From Bordetella bronchialis (lineage in GTDB: Bacteria; Pseudomonadota; Gammaproteobacteria; Burkholderiales; Burkholderiaceae_B): a stretch of DNA of 64,000 nt. A model generated the notes under the pieces. The model searched no databases and had not been told where the DNA came from. It saw nothing but the letters and a program-made list of their open reading frames with translations. The first letter of the stretch is position 1. The number at the start of each line of letters is the position of its first letter. A program made the translations under genes and the position numbers. This document shows, piece by piece, positions 15,482 through 25,144 of this stretch. The stretch lies in assembly GCF_001676705.1 (NCBI RefSeq), contig NZ_CP016170.1, positions 992,001-1,056,000 on the forward strand, in the 5' to 3' direction.

Positions 15482-16672
15482 ATGAGCAGCGATTGGACGC
15501 AATGCGCCATAACCCCGGCGGTGAACCACGAAGGGTTCGCCAGCCTGGGCGTGGCGGTGTACCGCGCATCCACCATTCCATTCGAGAACGCGCAGGCCTA
15601 TGCCACCCGCCGCGAACGCGGCAGCGAAGGCTATTCCTACGGCTTGTACGGCACCCCGACCACCCGCACGCTGGAACGCAAGATCACCGCGCTGGAGCAG
15701 GGCCGCCGCACGCTGCTGGCGCCGTCCGGACAGGGCGCCATCACGGCCGTCATGCTGGCCACCCTGCATGCCGGCGACCAGGTGCTGCTGCCGGACACGG
15801 TGTATCCGCCCGTGCGCGACTTCGCCGACCGCGACCTGGTCCGCCTGGGGGTGCAAGTCGACTATTACGACCCCTTGGATCCGGCCGACCTGGTCCGTCG
15901 GATGGGCGCGCGTCCGCGCCTGGTGTGGGTGGAGTCGCCCGGGTCCACCACCATGGAGGTACAGGACCTGCCGCGCATCGCCGCCCTGGCGCATGAGCGC
16001 GGCGCCGTGGTGGGTTGCGACAACACCTGGGCGACGCCGCTGAACTTCAAGCCGCTGGCGCATGGCGCCGACATCGTGGTGGAAGGCCTGACCAAGTATT
16101 TCTGCGGCCATTCGGACGTGATGATGGGCTCCATCACCGTGGCCGACAACGCGCTGGGCGACGCCCTGCGCGCCTTCCTGGGCCGCCTGGGCGTGGGCGT
16201 TTCGGCGGACGACGCCGCGCTGGTGCTGCGCGGCCTGGAGACCATGGCGCTGCGCCTGGCCTACAACGCCCGGGTGGCCGCATCCCTGATCGACGCCGTG
16301 CGCGCGCAGCCCGAAGTGGCGCGCGTGCTTTATCCGACGCTGGCCGATTCGCCGGGCCACGCGGTGTTCCGCCGCGATTTCCAGGGCGCCAGCGGCGTGT
16401 TCAGCGTGGTATTCACGCCCCAGGCCGCGCCCCACGTGGCGGCGGCCCTGGACGCGCTGCGCATCTTCGTGATCGGCGCTTCCTGGGGCGGCACGCGCAG
16501 CCTGGTGGCGCCCATGCCGGTGCGCGCGCATCGCACCGTGCGCGCCTGGGAAGGCGACGACATGGTCCTGCGCATCAGTGTCGGCATCGAGGACGAGGCC
16601 GACCTGGCGAAAGACCTGCAGGGATTCTTCCAGGCGCTGCGGGACCGGATGGCCCGGCATGCGGGCGCCTGA
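15482..16672 (+). CDS. metC: Cystathionine beta-lyase family PLP enzyme
   Basis: The 396-residue protein belongs to the Cys/Met metabolism PLP family. The Schiff-base lysine is in VVEGLTKYFCGHSDVMMG near residue 205. The phosphate-binding region is GQGAITAVMLA near 83, and DNTWATP near 180 carries the PLP-ring aspartate. The late motif GTRSLVAPM is present. MetC-type enzymes cleave cystathionine (and often cystine) to homocysteine, pyruvate and ammonia. It heads an operon with a polar amino-acid ABC transporter, so it may act on an imported sulfur amino acid instead of in biosynthesis. Confidence 0.85.
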   Translation: MSSDWTQCAITPAVNHEGFASLGVAVYRASTIPFENAQAYATRRERGSEGYSYGLYGTPTTRTLERKITALEQGRRTLLAPSGQGAITAVMLATLHAGDQVLLPDTVYPPVRDFADRDLVRLGVQVDYYDPLDPADLVRRMGARPRLVWVESPGSTTMEVQDLPRIAALAHERGAVVGCDNTWATPLNFKPLAHGADIVVEGLTKYFCGHSDVMMGSITVADNALGDALRAFLGRLGVGVSADDAALVLRGLETMALRLAYNARVAASLIDAVRAQPEVARVLYPTLADSPGHAVFRRDFQGASGVFSVVFTPQAAPHVAAALDALRIFVIGASWGGTRSLVAPMPVRAHRTVRAWEGDDMVLRISVGIEDEADLAKDLQGFFQALRDRMARHAGA

Positions 16673-16708
16673 GCTGTTCCACTCGCAACGACACATGAAG
16701 GGGAAAAC

Positions 16709-17596
16709 ATGAAGCAGCACACCGCAAGGGCCTGGCTGGGCCGACTGTTGTCCGGGACCGCGCTGGCCTGCGCCCTGGCCGTGGCGCCCGCCGCGGGCGC
16801 GGCGTCCACCAAGGACACCATCCTGCAATCCGGGACCGTGACGATAGGCATACACAATCGTGCGCCCTGGGGTTTCCGCGACGCGGACGGCAACGCCACC
16901 GGCTTTCATGCGGACCTGGTGCGCGCGGCGTTCGCGCCGCTGGGCGTGAAGAACGTCAATTTCGTCATCACCGAGTTCGGTGCCCTGATCCCGGGCCTGA
17001 CGGCGCGCCGCTTCGACATGGTGGCCTCGGGGCTGGCGATCACGCCGCCGCGTTGCAAGGTGGTGCTGTTCAGCGAGCCGGACCTGGCGGTGGGCGATGG
17101 CCTGATCGTGCCCAAGGGCAATCCGCTGAAGCTGCACAGCTATGCCGACATCGCCGCCAATCCCAAGGTGCGCCTGGCCGGCGGCCGCGGCACGCTCAAT
17201 TCCAAGAACGCGCAGGACGCCGGCGTGCCGGCCAGCCAGATGGTGTTCCTGGACAGCCCGCAATCGCAGCTCTCTGCCCTGATCGCCGGCCGCGCCGATG
17301 CGGTCACGCTCTCGGCGCCCAGCGTGGTGTCGCTGCTGCAGGACCCCAACGTGCAGGGCGTGGAGCGGGCGCGACCCTTCCAGGGCCTGGTGCGCAACGG
17401 CGTGCCGGCGGCCATGTACACCGCCATCGGCTTCCGCCAGGAAGACGCCGACCTGCGCGACCTGTACAACGCCCAGCTCGCCAAGCTGAAAGCCGACGGC
17501 ACGGTCGAGAAGCTGATGGCCAAGTACGGCTTCATGCCCGACGACGCCCCGCCTTCCGCGGTGACCGCCGCGCGCGTCTGCGCCGGCGAGTACTAA
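16709..17596 (+). CDS. Polar amino-acid ABC transporter, substrate-binding protein
   Basis: A 295-residue periplasmic binding protein of the SBP_bac_3 family with a clear signal peptide (cleavage near AGA-AST, residue 31). The mature protein has the GTVTIGIHNRAPWGFRD opening and the GFHADLVRAAFAPLGV ligand-pocket strand typical of amino-acid receptors. The start has an AAGGGGAA site. It is the receptor for the two permeases and the ATPase that follow. The ligand is unknown, and the flanking lyase and deacylase suggest a sulfur-containing or N-acylated amino acid. Confidence 0.92.
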   Translation: MKQHTARAWLGRLLSGTALACALAVAPAAGAASTKDTILQSGTVTIGIHNRAPWGFRDADGNATGFHADLVRAAFAPLGVKNVNFVITEFGALIPGLTARRFDMVASGLAITPPRCKVVLFSEPDLAVGDGLIVPKGNPLKLHSYADIAANPKVRLAGGRGTLNSKNAQDAGVPASQMVFLDSPQSQLSALIAGRADAVTLSAPSVVSLLQDPNVQGVERARPFQGLVRNGVPAAMYTAIGFRQEDADLRDLYNAQLAKLKADGTVEKLMAKYGFMPDDAPPSAVTAARVCAGEY

Positions 17597-17605
17597 GCAC
17601 CGGCC

Positions 17606-18265
17606 ATGGACTTCCCCGGTATTCTGGCCGGCATTCTGCAGGGGTTCCGCGTGACCGCGCTGGTCACGCTCTACGGAATGCTGTGGGCGGTTCCCTTCGC
17701 GCTGTGCTTCGGCGTGCTGCAATACCTGACGCGCGGCGCGACCCGTGCGGCCGTGACGGCGGTGATCGAGTTCTGGCGCAGCTCGCCCGTGCTGATCCTG
17801 TTGTTCATGCTGTATTACACGCTGCCCAGCTTCGGCATTTCGCTGTCGGGCATGACGGTCGGGGCCATGGCCCTGGGCCTGAACATCGGCGGCTACGGCA
17901 GCCAGGCGGTGCGCGCCGCGCTGCAGGCGCTGGACCGCGGCCAGGTGGAAGCCGGGCTGGCGCTGGGCCTGCGCCGCTTCGACATACTGGTTTCCATCGA
18001 GCTGCCGCAGGCGCTGGTGGCCATGCTGCCGACCTTCGTCAACCAGTTCATCCAGTTGGTGAAGGGCACGGCGGTGGTCTCGCTGATCACGCTGACCGAC
18101 ATGACCTTCCGTGCCAAGGAAATCGCCGAGCTGACCTACAACCCGGTGGGCATCTATACGGCCTTGCTGGTGGCCTACCTGATGGTGTGCTATCCGGCGA
18201 CCTTGCTGGGCCGCTGGCTGGAACATCGCGTGGGCATCGCAAGCAGGGGGAATCGTGAAATTTGA
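17606..18265 (+). CDS. Amino-acid ABC transporter permease (first subunit)
   Basis: A 219-residue inner-membrane permease of the HisM/GlnP type with about five membrane helices. The cytoplasmic EAA loop is VEAGLALGLRRFDILVSIELP near residues 112-135, which contacts the ATPase. It begins 9 bp after the receptor gene and its last codons overlap the next permease by 11 bp, so the pair is translated together as a heterodimer. Confidence 0.92.
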   Translation: MDFPGILAGILQGFRVTALVTLYGMLWAVPFALCFGVLQYLTRGATRAAVTAVIEFWRSSPVLILLFMLYYTLPSFGISLSGMTVGAMALGLNIGGYGSQAVRAALQALDRGQVEAGLALGLRRFDILVSIELPQALVAMLPTFVNQFIQLVKGTAVVSLITLTDMTFRAKEIAELTYNPVGIYTALLVAYLMVCYPATLLGRWLEHRVGIASRGNREI

Positions 18266-18914
18266 TCCGGAGTTCGCGCTGTCGGTGGCCCCCGTCATCC
18301 TGTCCGGCCTGGGCGCCACGCTATGGGCGGCCGTCATCGCCAGCGTGGGCGCCACGGTGCTGGGCTTCGTCCTGGAGATGCTGCGGCGGTCCAACCGCGT
18401 GCTGGGCTACGTGCTGCGCTTCTTGATCGACGTCATACGTTCGACGCCGGTGCTGGTGCAGCTGTACTTCATTTATTTCGTGCTGCCGGTGACGGGGCTG
18501 ACGCTGCCGGCCATGACCTCCGGCATCATCGGCCTGTCCATCTATTACAGCGGCTACCTGGCGGAAGTGTTCAAGGGCGGTATCGAAAGCATCGATACCG
18601 GCCAGTTCGAGGCCGGCAAGGCACTGGGGCTGAGCCGCTTCGATGTGATGTGGTTCGTGATTGCGCCGCAAATGCTGCGCAATGTCGCGGCGCCCATGGG
18701 CAATTACTTTATCTCCGCGCTCAAGGCCACGCCCTACCTGGCGGTGATCTCCGTGCCGGAGATGCTGGGCCTGGCGCTGGAGGTCGGCTCGAATTCCTTC
18801 CGCTACGCCGAACCGGTCGTGGTGGTGGGCGTGATTTTCCTGGCGCTGGCCGTGGCCATCGGGCAACTGGTGCGCCTGCTCGAAGCCAGGCTGCTGGCGT
18901 CCGATAAACGATAG
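18255..18914 (+). CDS. Amino-acid ABC transporter permease (second subunit)
   Basis: A 219-residue permease of the same family and length as the preceding one, with the EAA loop [21 protein letters not shown] near residues 117-137. The start codon lies inside the previous gene behind an AGCAGGGGGAA site. The four-gene order receptor, permease, permease, ATPase is standard for polar amino-acid uptake systems. Confidence 0.92.
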   Translation: MKFDPEFALSVAPVILSGLGATLWAAVIASVGATVLGFVLEMLRRSNRVLGYVLRFLIDVIRSTPVLVQLYFIYFVLPVTGLTLPAMTSGIIGLSIYYSGYLAEVFKGGIESIDTGQFEAGKALGLSRFDVMWFVIAPQMLRNVAAPMGNYFISALKATPYLAVISVPEMLGLALEVGSNSFRYAEPVVVVGVIFLALAVAIGQLVRLLEARLLASDKR

Positions 18915-18961
18915 TCCGCGGCCGTTATGCCGGATCGGGACATGAAGCAGGGGAAGGGAAG

Positions 18962-19765
18962 ATGATGCAGGACATCGGCGGGGACGCCGGCGCGGCGGCC
19001 GCCGCGCTGCCGGCCGGGCGCGCGGACGGCGACGCCATGCTCGCCGTCGACATCGACGGCCTGAACAAGTGGTACGGGAATTTCCAGGTGCTGCACGACA
19101 TCCACCTGGCGGTGCGGCCGGGCGAGAATATCGTGATCTGCGGGCCATCGGGGTCGGGCAAGTCCACACTGATACGCTGCATCAACCAGCTGGAGACGCA
19201 CCAGTCCGGCCGCATCGTCGTCAACGGACAGGAACTGGGACCCGGCTCGGTGAAGCTGCATGCCCTGCGCCGCGACATCGGCATGGTGTTCCAGCACTTC
19301 AACCTGTTCCCGCACATGACGGTGCTGCGCAATTGCACCCTGGCCCTGACCCGGGCGCGCGGCATCGCGCGGCGCGAGGCCGAGGACATCGCGCGGCATT
19401 ATCTGGCGCGCGTACGCATCCCGGAACAGCAGGACAAGTACCCCGGCCAGCTGTCCGGCGGCCAGCAGCAGCGCGTCGCCATCGCCCGCGCGCTGTGCAT
19501 GAGCCCCAAGGTCATGCTGTTCGACGAGCCGACCTCCGCCCTGGATCCCGAGATGATCAAGGAGGTCCTGGACGTGATGGCGGATCTGGCAAGCGATGGC
19601 ATGACCATGCTGTGCGTGACCCACGAGATGGGCTTCGCGCGCAGCGCGGCCGACCGCATTGTCTTCATGGACCAGGGGCGCATCGTCGAGGAATCGACGC
19701 CCGATGTCTTTTTCACGCAGCCGCGGCACGAACGCTCGCGGCAGTTCCTGGGCCAGCTGCTTTGA
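18962..19765 (+). CDS. Amino-acid ABC transporter ATP-binding protein
   Basis: A 267-residue ABC ATPase with Walker [10 protein letters not shown] near residue 60, a Q-loop in [11 protein letters not shown], signature [15 protein letters not shown] near 163, Walker [13 protein letters not shown] near 182 and the switch histidine in VTHEMGF near 220. The first 28 residues are an acidic/alanine-rich extension absent from most GlnQ-like proteins. An internal ATG at about residue 26 ([14 protein letters not shown]) is a possible true start. It energises the upstream permease pair. Confidence 0.92.
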   Translation: MMQDIGGDAGAAAAALPAGRADGDAMLAVDIDGLNKWYGNFQVLHDIHLAVRPGENIVICGPSGSGKSTLIRCINQLETHQSGRIVVNGQELGPGSVKLHALRRDIGMVFQHFNLFPHMTVLRNCTLALTRARGIARREAEDIARHYLARVRIPEQQDKYPGQLSGGQQQRVAIARALCMSPKVMLFDEPTSALDPEMIKEVLDVMADLASDGMTMLCVTHEMGFARSAADRIVFMDQGRIVEESTPDVFFTQPRHERSRQFLGQLL

Positions 19766-19793
19766 TGGCGCCCGGCACCCTATGGACCCCCGC

Positions 19794-20867
19794 ATGACCG
19801 ATACCGTGCAGCCCACGAATATGTCCACCCCCGCCGCGGCCGCGCCCGCATCGGCGCCGGCATCCGCCGCGAACATGCCCAGCCGCGTCTGGACCGGGCT
19901 GGACTTCCAGCGCGACGGCAAGCAGGCCGATTCCCTGTACGTGCCGCATTCCACGGATTTCTCCGCGTATGGCACGGTGGCCATTCCCATCGTCTGCATC
20001 CGCAACGGCGAGGGACCCACGGCCCTGCTGACGGCCGGCAACCATGGCGACGAGTACGAAGGTCAGATCGCCCTGTTGCGGCTGGCGCGCGCGCTGCGGC
20101 CCGAAGACCTGCGCGGCCGCGTCATCCTGATCCCCGCATTGAATTTCCCGGCGGTGCGCGCGGGCCGCCGCGCCTCGCCGCTGGACGAGGGCAACCTGAA
20201 CCGCCTGTTTCCGGGAGATCCCAATGGCGGCCCGACCGCGATGCTCGCGCATTACCTCTGCACGGTGCTGTTCGGCCTGGCCGATGTCGTGATCGACCTG
20301 CATTCCGGCGGGCGTTCGCTCGATTACGCGCATTGCGCCCTGGCGCAGTACGGACGCGACGATGCGCAGCGCGCGGCCATGGACACGCTGCTGCGGGTCT
20401 TCGGCGCGCCGCACAGCATTCTGACGTCGGGGCAGGGCGGCGGGGGCGCGACGACCCTGTACGCCGCCGCGGCCCAGCGCGGCCTGCCTGCCCTGACCAC
20501 GGAACTGGGCAAGGGCGCGACGCTGGATCCGGCCGGGCTGCATATCGCCGAACAAGGCGTGCGGCGCGTGCTGCGGCATTACGGCATCGCGCCGGGACTG
20601 GACGCCGAACCGGCGCCCGCGACCCGCCTGCTGCGTTCGCTGGGACCGCGCGCCGGCATCTATGCGCCTTGCGACGGCCTGTTCGAGCCGCATGCGCAGG
20701 CCGGCCAGGAAGTACGCGCGGGGCAACTGGCCGGATACCTGCACAGCTATGAGGACCCGTTGCGCGACCCGCTGCCGTTGATCTTCAGCGCGGACGGTAT
20801 CGTGTCATGCAGGCGCTTTCCGACGCTGACGCGGCGCGGGGATTGCCTGTACCACCTGGCGGCGTAG
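19794..20867 (+). CDS. Succinylglutamate desuccinylase/aspartoacylase family deacylase
   Basis: A 357-residue zinc-dependent deacylase. The zinc ligands are visible in GNHGDEYEGQ near residue 82 (His and Glu) and in DLHSGG near 170 (His). The family removes acyl groups from amino acids or diamines. Members include AstE, aspartoacylase and DoeB of ectoine catabolism. It follows the ATPase by 28 bp. I chose ATG 19794; an ATG at 19782 in the same frame adds four residues and cannot be ruled out. Together with the transporter it suggests import and deacylation of an N-acyl amino acid. Confidence 0.85.
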   Translation: MTDTVQPTNMSTPAAAAPASAPASAANMPSRVWTGLDFQRDGKQADSLYVPHSTDFSAYGTVAIPIVCIRNGEGPTALLTAGNHGDEYEGQIALLRLARALRPEDLRGRVILIPALNFPAVRAGRRASPLDEGNLNRLFPGDPNGGPTAMLAHYLCTVLFGLADVVIDLHSGGRSLDYAHCALAQYGRDDAQRAAMDTLLRVFGAPHSILTSGQGGGGATTLYAAAAQRGLPALTTELGKGATLDPAGLHIAEQGVRRVLRHYGIAPGLDAEPAPATRLLRSLGPRAGIYAPCDGLFEPHAQAGQEVRAGQLAGYLHSYEDPLRDPLPLIFSADGIVSCRRFPTLTRRGDCLYHLAA

Positions 20868-20887
20868 GCGGCGCCGCGACGATGCGG

Positions 20888-21634
20888 TCAGCGCATGCCG
20901 CCGCCGGCGAAGATGGTCTCGCCGGTAAGCCAGCCCGCGTCGTCGGAGGCCAGGAACGTGGCCACGGTGGCGATGTCGCGGGGCTGCCCCACGCGGCCCA
21001 GGGGCGTCTGGGCGATCATCGCGGTTTCCATTTCAGAGCCGACGATCCCCACGCTTTCCACGCCTTCGGTGTGCACCATGCCGGGATTGATGGCGTTGAC
21101 GCGGATCTTGCGCGGGCCGAGTTCGCGGGCCAGCACGCCGGTGATGGCGTCCACCGCGCCCTTGGTGGCGCTATATACGGCGGTGGCGGGGGGCGTGATG
21201 CGCGAGGCCAGCGAGCTGATGTTGATGATGCTGGCGCCTTCGCCCATGTGCTTGACCGCCGCCTGCGTGACCAGCAATACGCCTAGCACATTGATGTCGA
21301 ATTGCCGGCGGTAGTGGGCTTCCGTGATTTCCTCGATGGCCGCGAACTCGTACACGCCGGAGTTGTTGACCAGGATATCCAGGCGGCCGAAATTGGACAG
21401 CGCGGCGTCGATGATGCCCTGCGCGTCGGCGGCCTTGGAGACGTCGCCGCCCACGGCCACCGCCTTGCCCTTGGCTGCCGCGATCTGCTGCACGACGGCG
21501 TCCGCGCCGGCCTTGCTGGACGCGTAGTTCACGACGACGGAGGCGCCTTCGGCGGCCAGCGCTTTCGCGATGGCCGCGCCGATGCCCTTGGATGCGCCGG
21601 TGACGACGGCGACTTTGCCTGCTAGCTTGCTCAT
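20888..21634 (-). CDS. Short-chain dehydrogenase/reductase (SDR)
   Basis: A 248-residue classical SDR with the NAD(P) motif VTGASKGIGAAIA near residues 9-21, NNSGVYEF near 85 (a variant of NNAG with Ser in place of Ala), and the catalytic YSATKGAVDAI near 152 with preceding serine in INISSLAS. A VVNYASSK stretch suggests NADP preference as in FabG-like members. The start at 21634 has an AGGAAA site. The longer frame to 21715 lacks conservation. It is convergent with the deacylase gene. The substrate is not predictable. Confidence 0.9.
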   Translation of the reverse strand: MSKLAGKVAVVTGASKGIGAAIAKALAAEGASVVVNYASSKAGADAVVQQIAAAKGKAVAVGGDVSKAADAQGIIDAALSNFGRLDILVNNSGVYEFAAIEEITEAHYRRQFDINVLGVLLVTQAAVKHMGEGASIINISSLASRITPPATAVYSATKGAVDAITGVLARELGPRKIRVNAINPGMVHTEGVESVGIVGSEMETAMIAQTPLGRVGQPRDIATVATFLASDDAGWLTGETIFAGGGMR

Positions 21635-21787
21635 GATCGGTTTCCTGTCTAAGGATGTACGGGTGGGACGCGTGGCGGGCCAGGCCCTGGCCTTGCGTAC
21701 CGTCGAGGCGATCACGATAAGCGGGCGGCGCGGCGGGATAAACCACGCCCGGCGGAATTGACAGGGCGAAATTCCGGAACAGTCGAC

Positions 21788-22564
21788 TCAGGCGGCTTTC
21801 AGGGTGATCCACGTCGGCGCGTGGTCGCTGGCCTTCTCCCAGCCGCGCACGTCGCGGTCCACGCCGGCATCCAGCAGGCGGGGCGCCAGCGCGCGGTTCA
21901 GCAGCAGATGGTCGATGCGGATGCCGGCATCGCGCGCGTAGGCGTTGCGGAAGTAATCCCAGTAGGTGTAGATGCGTGCGTCGGGATGGCGGGTCCGCAG
22001 CGAATCGGTCCAGCCCTGTTCGATCATCTTATGGAAGGCCGCGCGCGATTCCGGGCGGAACAGCGCGTCGTCCACCCAGCGCTCCGGCTTGTAGACGTCG
22101 GCATCGGTCGGGATGACGTTGTAGTCGCCCGCCAGCACCGTGGGCTGGCCGCTGTCCACCAGGCCGGCGGCATGGGCCATCAGGCGCTCCATCCATTTCA
22201 GCTTGTAGTCGAACTTGGGCCCCGGCGCCGGGTTGCCGTTGGGCAGGTACAGGCAGCCCACGACGATGCCTTGCACGGTGGCTTCGATATAGCGGCTTTG
22301 CAGGTCTTCGTCGTCGCCGGGCAGCACGCGGCGCGATTCCTCGGGCTCGCAGCCGCGGGTCAGGATGGCGACGCCATTCCAGCTTTTCTGGCCGTGCCAG
22401 ATGACGCCATAGCCGGCATCGCGGATCGGCCCTTCGGGAAATTTTTCCTGCGGCGCCTTCAGCTCCTGCAGGCATGCCACGTCCGGCTGCGATTGTTCGA
22501 GCCAGCGCAGCAGGTTGGGCAGGCGGCTGTTGATTCCGTTGACGTTGAAGGTGGCGATTTTCAT
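21788..22564 (-). CDS. xth: Exodeoxyribonuclease III
   Basis: A 258-residue member of the exonuclease III/AP endonuclease family. The order of motifs is complete: MKIATFNVNGINSRL at the start, CLQELKAPQEKFP near 32 (catalytic Glu), LAGDYNVIPTDADVY near 145 (Asp-Asn pair) and SDHAPTWITL at the C-terminus (Asp-His). It makes 5' nicks at abasic sites and degrades 3' ends in base-excision repair. It stands alone on the minus strand. Confidence 0.95.
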   Translation of the reverse strand: MKIATFNVNGINSRLPNLLRWLEQSQPDVACLQELKAPQEKFPEGPIRDAGYGVIWHGQKSWNGVAILTRGCEPEESRRVLPGDDEDLQSRYIEATVQGIVVGCLYLPNGNPAPGPKFDYKLKWMERLMAHAAGLVDSGQPTVLAGDYNVIPTDADVYKPERWVDDALFRPESRAAFHKMIEQGWTDSLRTRHPDARIYTYWDYFRNAYARDAGIRIDHLLLNRALAPRLLDAGVDRDVRGWEKASDHAPTWITLKAA

Positions 22565-22715
22565 AGGGGTATCCAGGCCGGTTCTTGGGGCAGGGTCAAT
22601 GATAGCGGCCCCGCGGTGCGCGGCCGGCCGCCTGCCGGGCCGGCGGCGGGGCCCAGGCGATGGCGGCGGACTGCGACGCCCGGGCGGCGCGGGGTGTACG
22701 CCTGAGGATGCGGGA

Positions 22716-23681
22716 CTATGCCGCGGCGGCCCGCAGGGAATGCGTGGCCAGGACCTCCAGCACGCGGCGTCCCTCGTCGGTGGCGATGGCGACGCGGGTC
22801 ACCGCCGTGGTGCGGCCCTGGTGCACGATTTCCGCCTGGGCCTTGAGTTCGCGGCCCTCTCCGGGGCTGACGTAGCAGGCGGTGACGCTGCTCAGCCCCC
22901 AGCCGGCCGGCAGCGCGGCCTGCGACGTGGCTTGCGCGAAGCCCAGCAGGACGCCGCCCTGCACGTGGCCCACCCGGTTGCCGATATGGGGACCGTTGGC
23001 CAGCGTGCCGGAGGCGCCGCCCTTGTGCGGCCGCGTGCGATATCCCCACAGCCGGTCCAGGAAGTCGTCGTCCGCCTTGCTGTCGCCCAGCGCCATCCTG
23101 GCGTGCTCGAACAGGGCCCGCTCGCCCGGATCCAGGTCGCGTTCCGGATCGAGCAGGGGCGCTTCGTCCAGGGCGGGGTCCACGGGCGTCAGGAAGGGAA
23201 TAGGCGTGCCGGGCGGCAGATCCAGCACCATGAAGGTGGCCGTGCCCAGGCCGATCTCCTGGCCCGCGCCGTGCAAGGTGACGCGGCTGACGGCCTGGCG
23301 GCCGGCGGCCCCATGGATGAAGCCGTGGAAGCTGCTGCGCGCCGTCACGGGGGCATGGCAGGGCGCGCCCGTCAATTGCAGCTGCATGTTGACCGTGGCC
23401 AGCCGCGTGTCGGCGGGCAGCGCCGCGCGCACCGGCGCCGCCAGCGCCAGGTCGGCCAGCACGCCCAGGGCGGTGCCGTCGATGGTGCCGTCCCGCGCAT
23501 GGCATTCCGCTTTCATGCTGACCAGGCTTTCTTCCGTGGTGACGCGGTCGAAGGACACCGCCAGGAAATTGCCCGCGAAATGGAAGCCGTGTTCCCGGCG
23601 GCGGCGGATGGCGCGCAGCACGCGTTGCAGGGTAGGGGCGAGCGCCGAGGGGGCGGCGCCCCGGGGGGGCGATTGGGTCAT
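22716..23681 (-). CDS. Double-hotdog acyl-CoA thioesterase-like protein
   Basis: The 321-residue protein reads as two hotdog domains in tandem. The first half (about residues 20-145) has the PaaI-like pattern around DGTIDGTALGVLADLALA. The second (about 185-315) has GNRVGHVQGGVLLGFAQATS followed by a YVSPGEGRELKAQAEIVHQG strand. This matches PaaI/YbgC-type thioesterases arranged as a fused dimer. It would hydrolyse an acyl-CoA or aryl-CoA. It lies 106 bp from a divergently unrelated LysR gene on the same strand, which may or may not control it. Confidence 0.8.
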   Translation of the reverse strand: MTQSPPRGAAPSALAPTLQRVLRAIRRRREHGFHFAGNFLAVSFDRVTTEESLVSMKAECHARDGTIDGTALGVLADLALAAPVRAALPADTRLATVNMQLQLTGAPCHAPVTARSSFHGFIHGAAGRQAVSRVTLHGAGQEIGLGTATFMVLDLPPGTPIPFLTPVDPALDEAPLLDPERDLDPGERALFEHARMALGDSKADDDFLDRLWGYRTRPHKGGASGTLANGPHIGNRVGHVQGGVLLGFAQATSQAALPAGWGLSSVTACYVSPGEGRELKAQAEIVHQGRTTAVTRVAIATDEGRRVLEVLATHSLRAAAA

Positions 23682-23787
23682 GGGAGTTCTGCGATGGACG
23701 GCGCCGCGGCGGCGGCATGGGACGACCCCGATGATATCCCGCCTTGGGCTGGCCGTGCCGGCGCGCCCGGCCAGCGGCCCCGCGGGC

Positions 23788-25068
23788 TCAGGCCAGCAGC
23801 CGTTCGCGGCCGACGGCGCGCAGATGGCCCAGCAGCGACAGCACGCCCGCGGGCGGCTGCGCGTCCGCGCGCAGCGTCATGCCGATGGAGCGCGCCGTAT
23901 CCGCCAGCTCGACGGGCAGTACGGCCAGCATGCCGCCGCGCTCCTCGAAATAGATCTGGTGGCGCGAGATCATGGCCACGCGCTCGCTTTCCATGAGCAA
24001 TGCCCGCAAGGTGGCCAGGGCGTCCGCTTCCACCGGATTGGGCGGCATGGGCACGCCGGCGCGCGCCATGACACGTTCGACGATGGCGCGCGCCGGCGTG
24101 CCGCGCGAGGGCAGCACCCATTCCCAGCGGCTTAGCTCGGCCAGCGTCAATTCGCGGTGGCGGGACAGCGGATGGCCCTGGCGGGCGATCACGGACAAGG
24201 CGCCGTCGAACAGGGCCTCCTGGCGCGTGTCGGCCGGGCAGGGATCGCGCAGCGGTCCCACCATCACGTCCACCTGGCCCTCTCGCAGCTTTTGCAGCAG
24301 CGTATCGTAGGGCCCATCCACCAGCATGACGCGCAGGTCGGGATGGTCGCGCAGCAGGCGATTGACCGCGCGCGGCACCAGCAGCGTGCCGCAGATCGGC
24401 AGTACGCCCACCGCGACCGTGCCGGTGATGGCGCCCAGGTGCTCGGCGATGTCGCTGGCGCAGGCGGTGATTTCCGCCAGGGCGAGCTTGCCGCGGCGCA
24501 ACAGGATTTCGCCCGCGGCGGTGGCGGCCATCCCGCGGCTGGTACGCAGCAGCAAGGGCGTGCCCACCAGCCGCTCCAGGTCGCTCAGGGCCTGCGTGAT
24601 CGCCGGTTGGGACAGCGACAGGGTGGCGGCCGCGGCGCTTTGCGTGCCCTGTTCCGACAGCGCCGTCAGCGCTTGCAGGTGGCGGCTGGTCAGCGCGTGC
24701 GCGATGCGGGGCGCGCCGCGCGCCGCGTCCGCGTCCCCGCCCAGGAGACGGGCCAGCTCGTTTTCCGCCGCCTGCAGATAGCCCAGCGCGCGCGCCGCCC
24801 GCCGCGCGGCCGCCAGGCCGATGGGCGTGGCCGTCATCCCGGTGGACGTACGCTCGAACAGCGGATGGCCGATGTCGCGCTCCAGTTTCTGGATGGCGCG
24901 CGTCACCGTGGGTTGGGTCAGGTGCAGGGCCTCGGCCGCGCGATGCACGCTGCCTTCCTGGACAACCCCCAGGAAAGCCCGCAGCCTGCGCAGATTCGGT
25001 TCCAGCTTGAGCGGCTGCAAAAAGTTACTCCGATAAGAAAAGAGCATCGCCGCGCGCGCAGAAGGCAT
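23788..25068 (-). CDS. LysR-type regulator with two N-terminal HTH domains
   Basis: At 426 residues it is about 120 longer than a normal LysR protein because it has two LysR HTH domains. HTH-1 spans about residues 25-85 (RAAEALHLTQPTVTRAIQKL) and HTH-2 about 125-190 (AAAATLSLSQPAITQALSDL). A normal effector-binding domain follows from about 200. Both HTHs look intact. It is divergent from the amidohydrolase gene at 25145 (76-bp gap), which is its likely target. An alternative start at 25047 would remove seven residues only. Two DNA-reading heads per chain could change operator geometry. Confidence 0.88.
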   Translation of the reverse strand: MPSARAAMLFSYRSNFLQPLKLEPNLRRLRAFLGVVQEGSVHRAAEALHLTQPTVTRAIQKLERDIGHPLFERTSTGMTATPIGLAAARRAARALGYLQAAENELARLLGGDADAARGAPRIAHALTSRHLQALTALSEQGTQSAAAATLSLSQPAITQALSDLERLVGTPLLLRTSRGMAATAAGEILLRRGKLALAEITACASDIAEHLGAITGTVAVGVLPICGTLLVPRAVNRLLRDHPDLRVMLVDGPYDTLLQKLREGQVDVMVGPLRDPCPADTRQEALFDGALSVIARQGHPLSRHRELTLAELSRWEWVLPSRGTPARAIVERVMARAGVPMPPNPVEADALATLRALLMESERVAMISRHQIYFEERGGMLAVLPVELADTARSIGMTLRADAQPPAGVLSLLGHLRAVGRERLLA

Positions 25069-25144
25069 TACCCGCCGTGGCGGCGAGCCAGGATACTACG
25101 CGGCAGGGTTGCCCCATCCAACAACAACGATCCCGGAGACATCC

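Noticed and set aside
15332..18394. Upstream extension of the LysR frame (up to 1328 codons)
   Set aside because: The extension lies antisense to the metC-like and ABC transporter genes and has shadow composition. The LysR protein starts normally at 15331.
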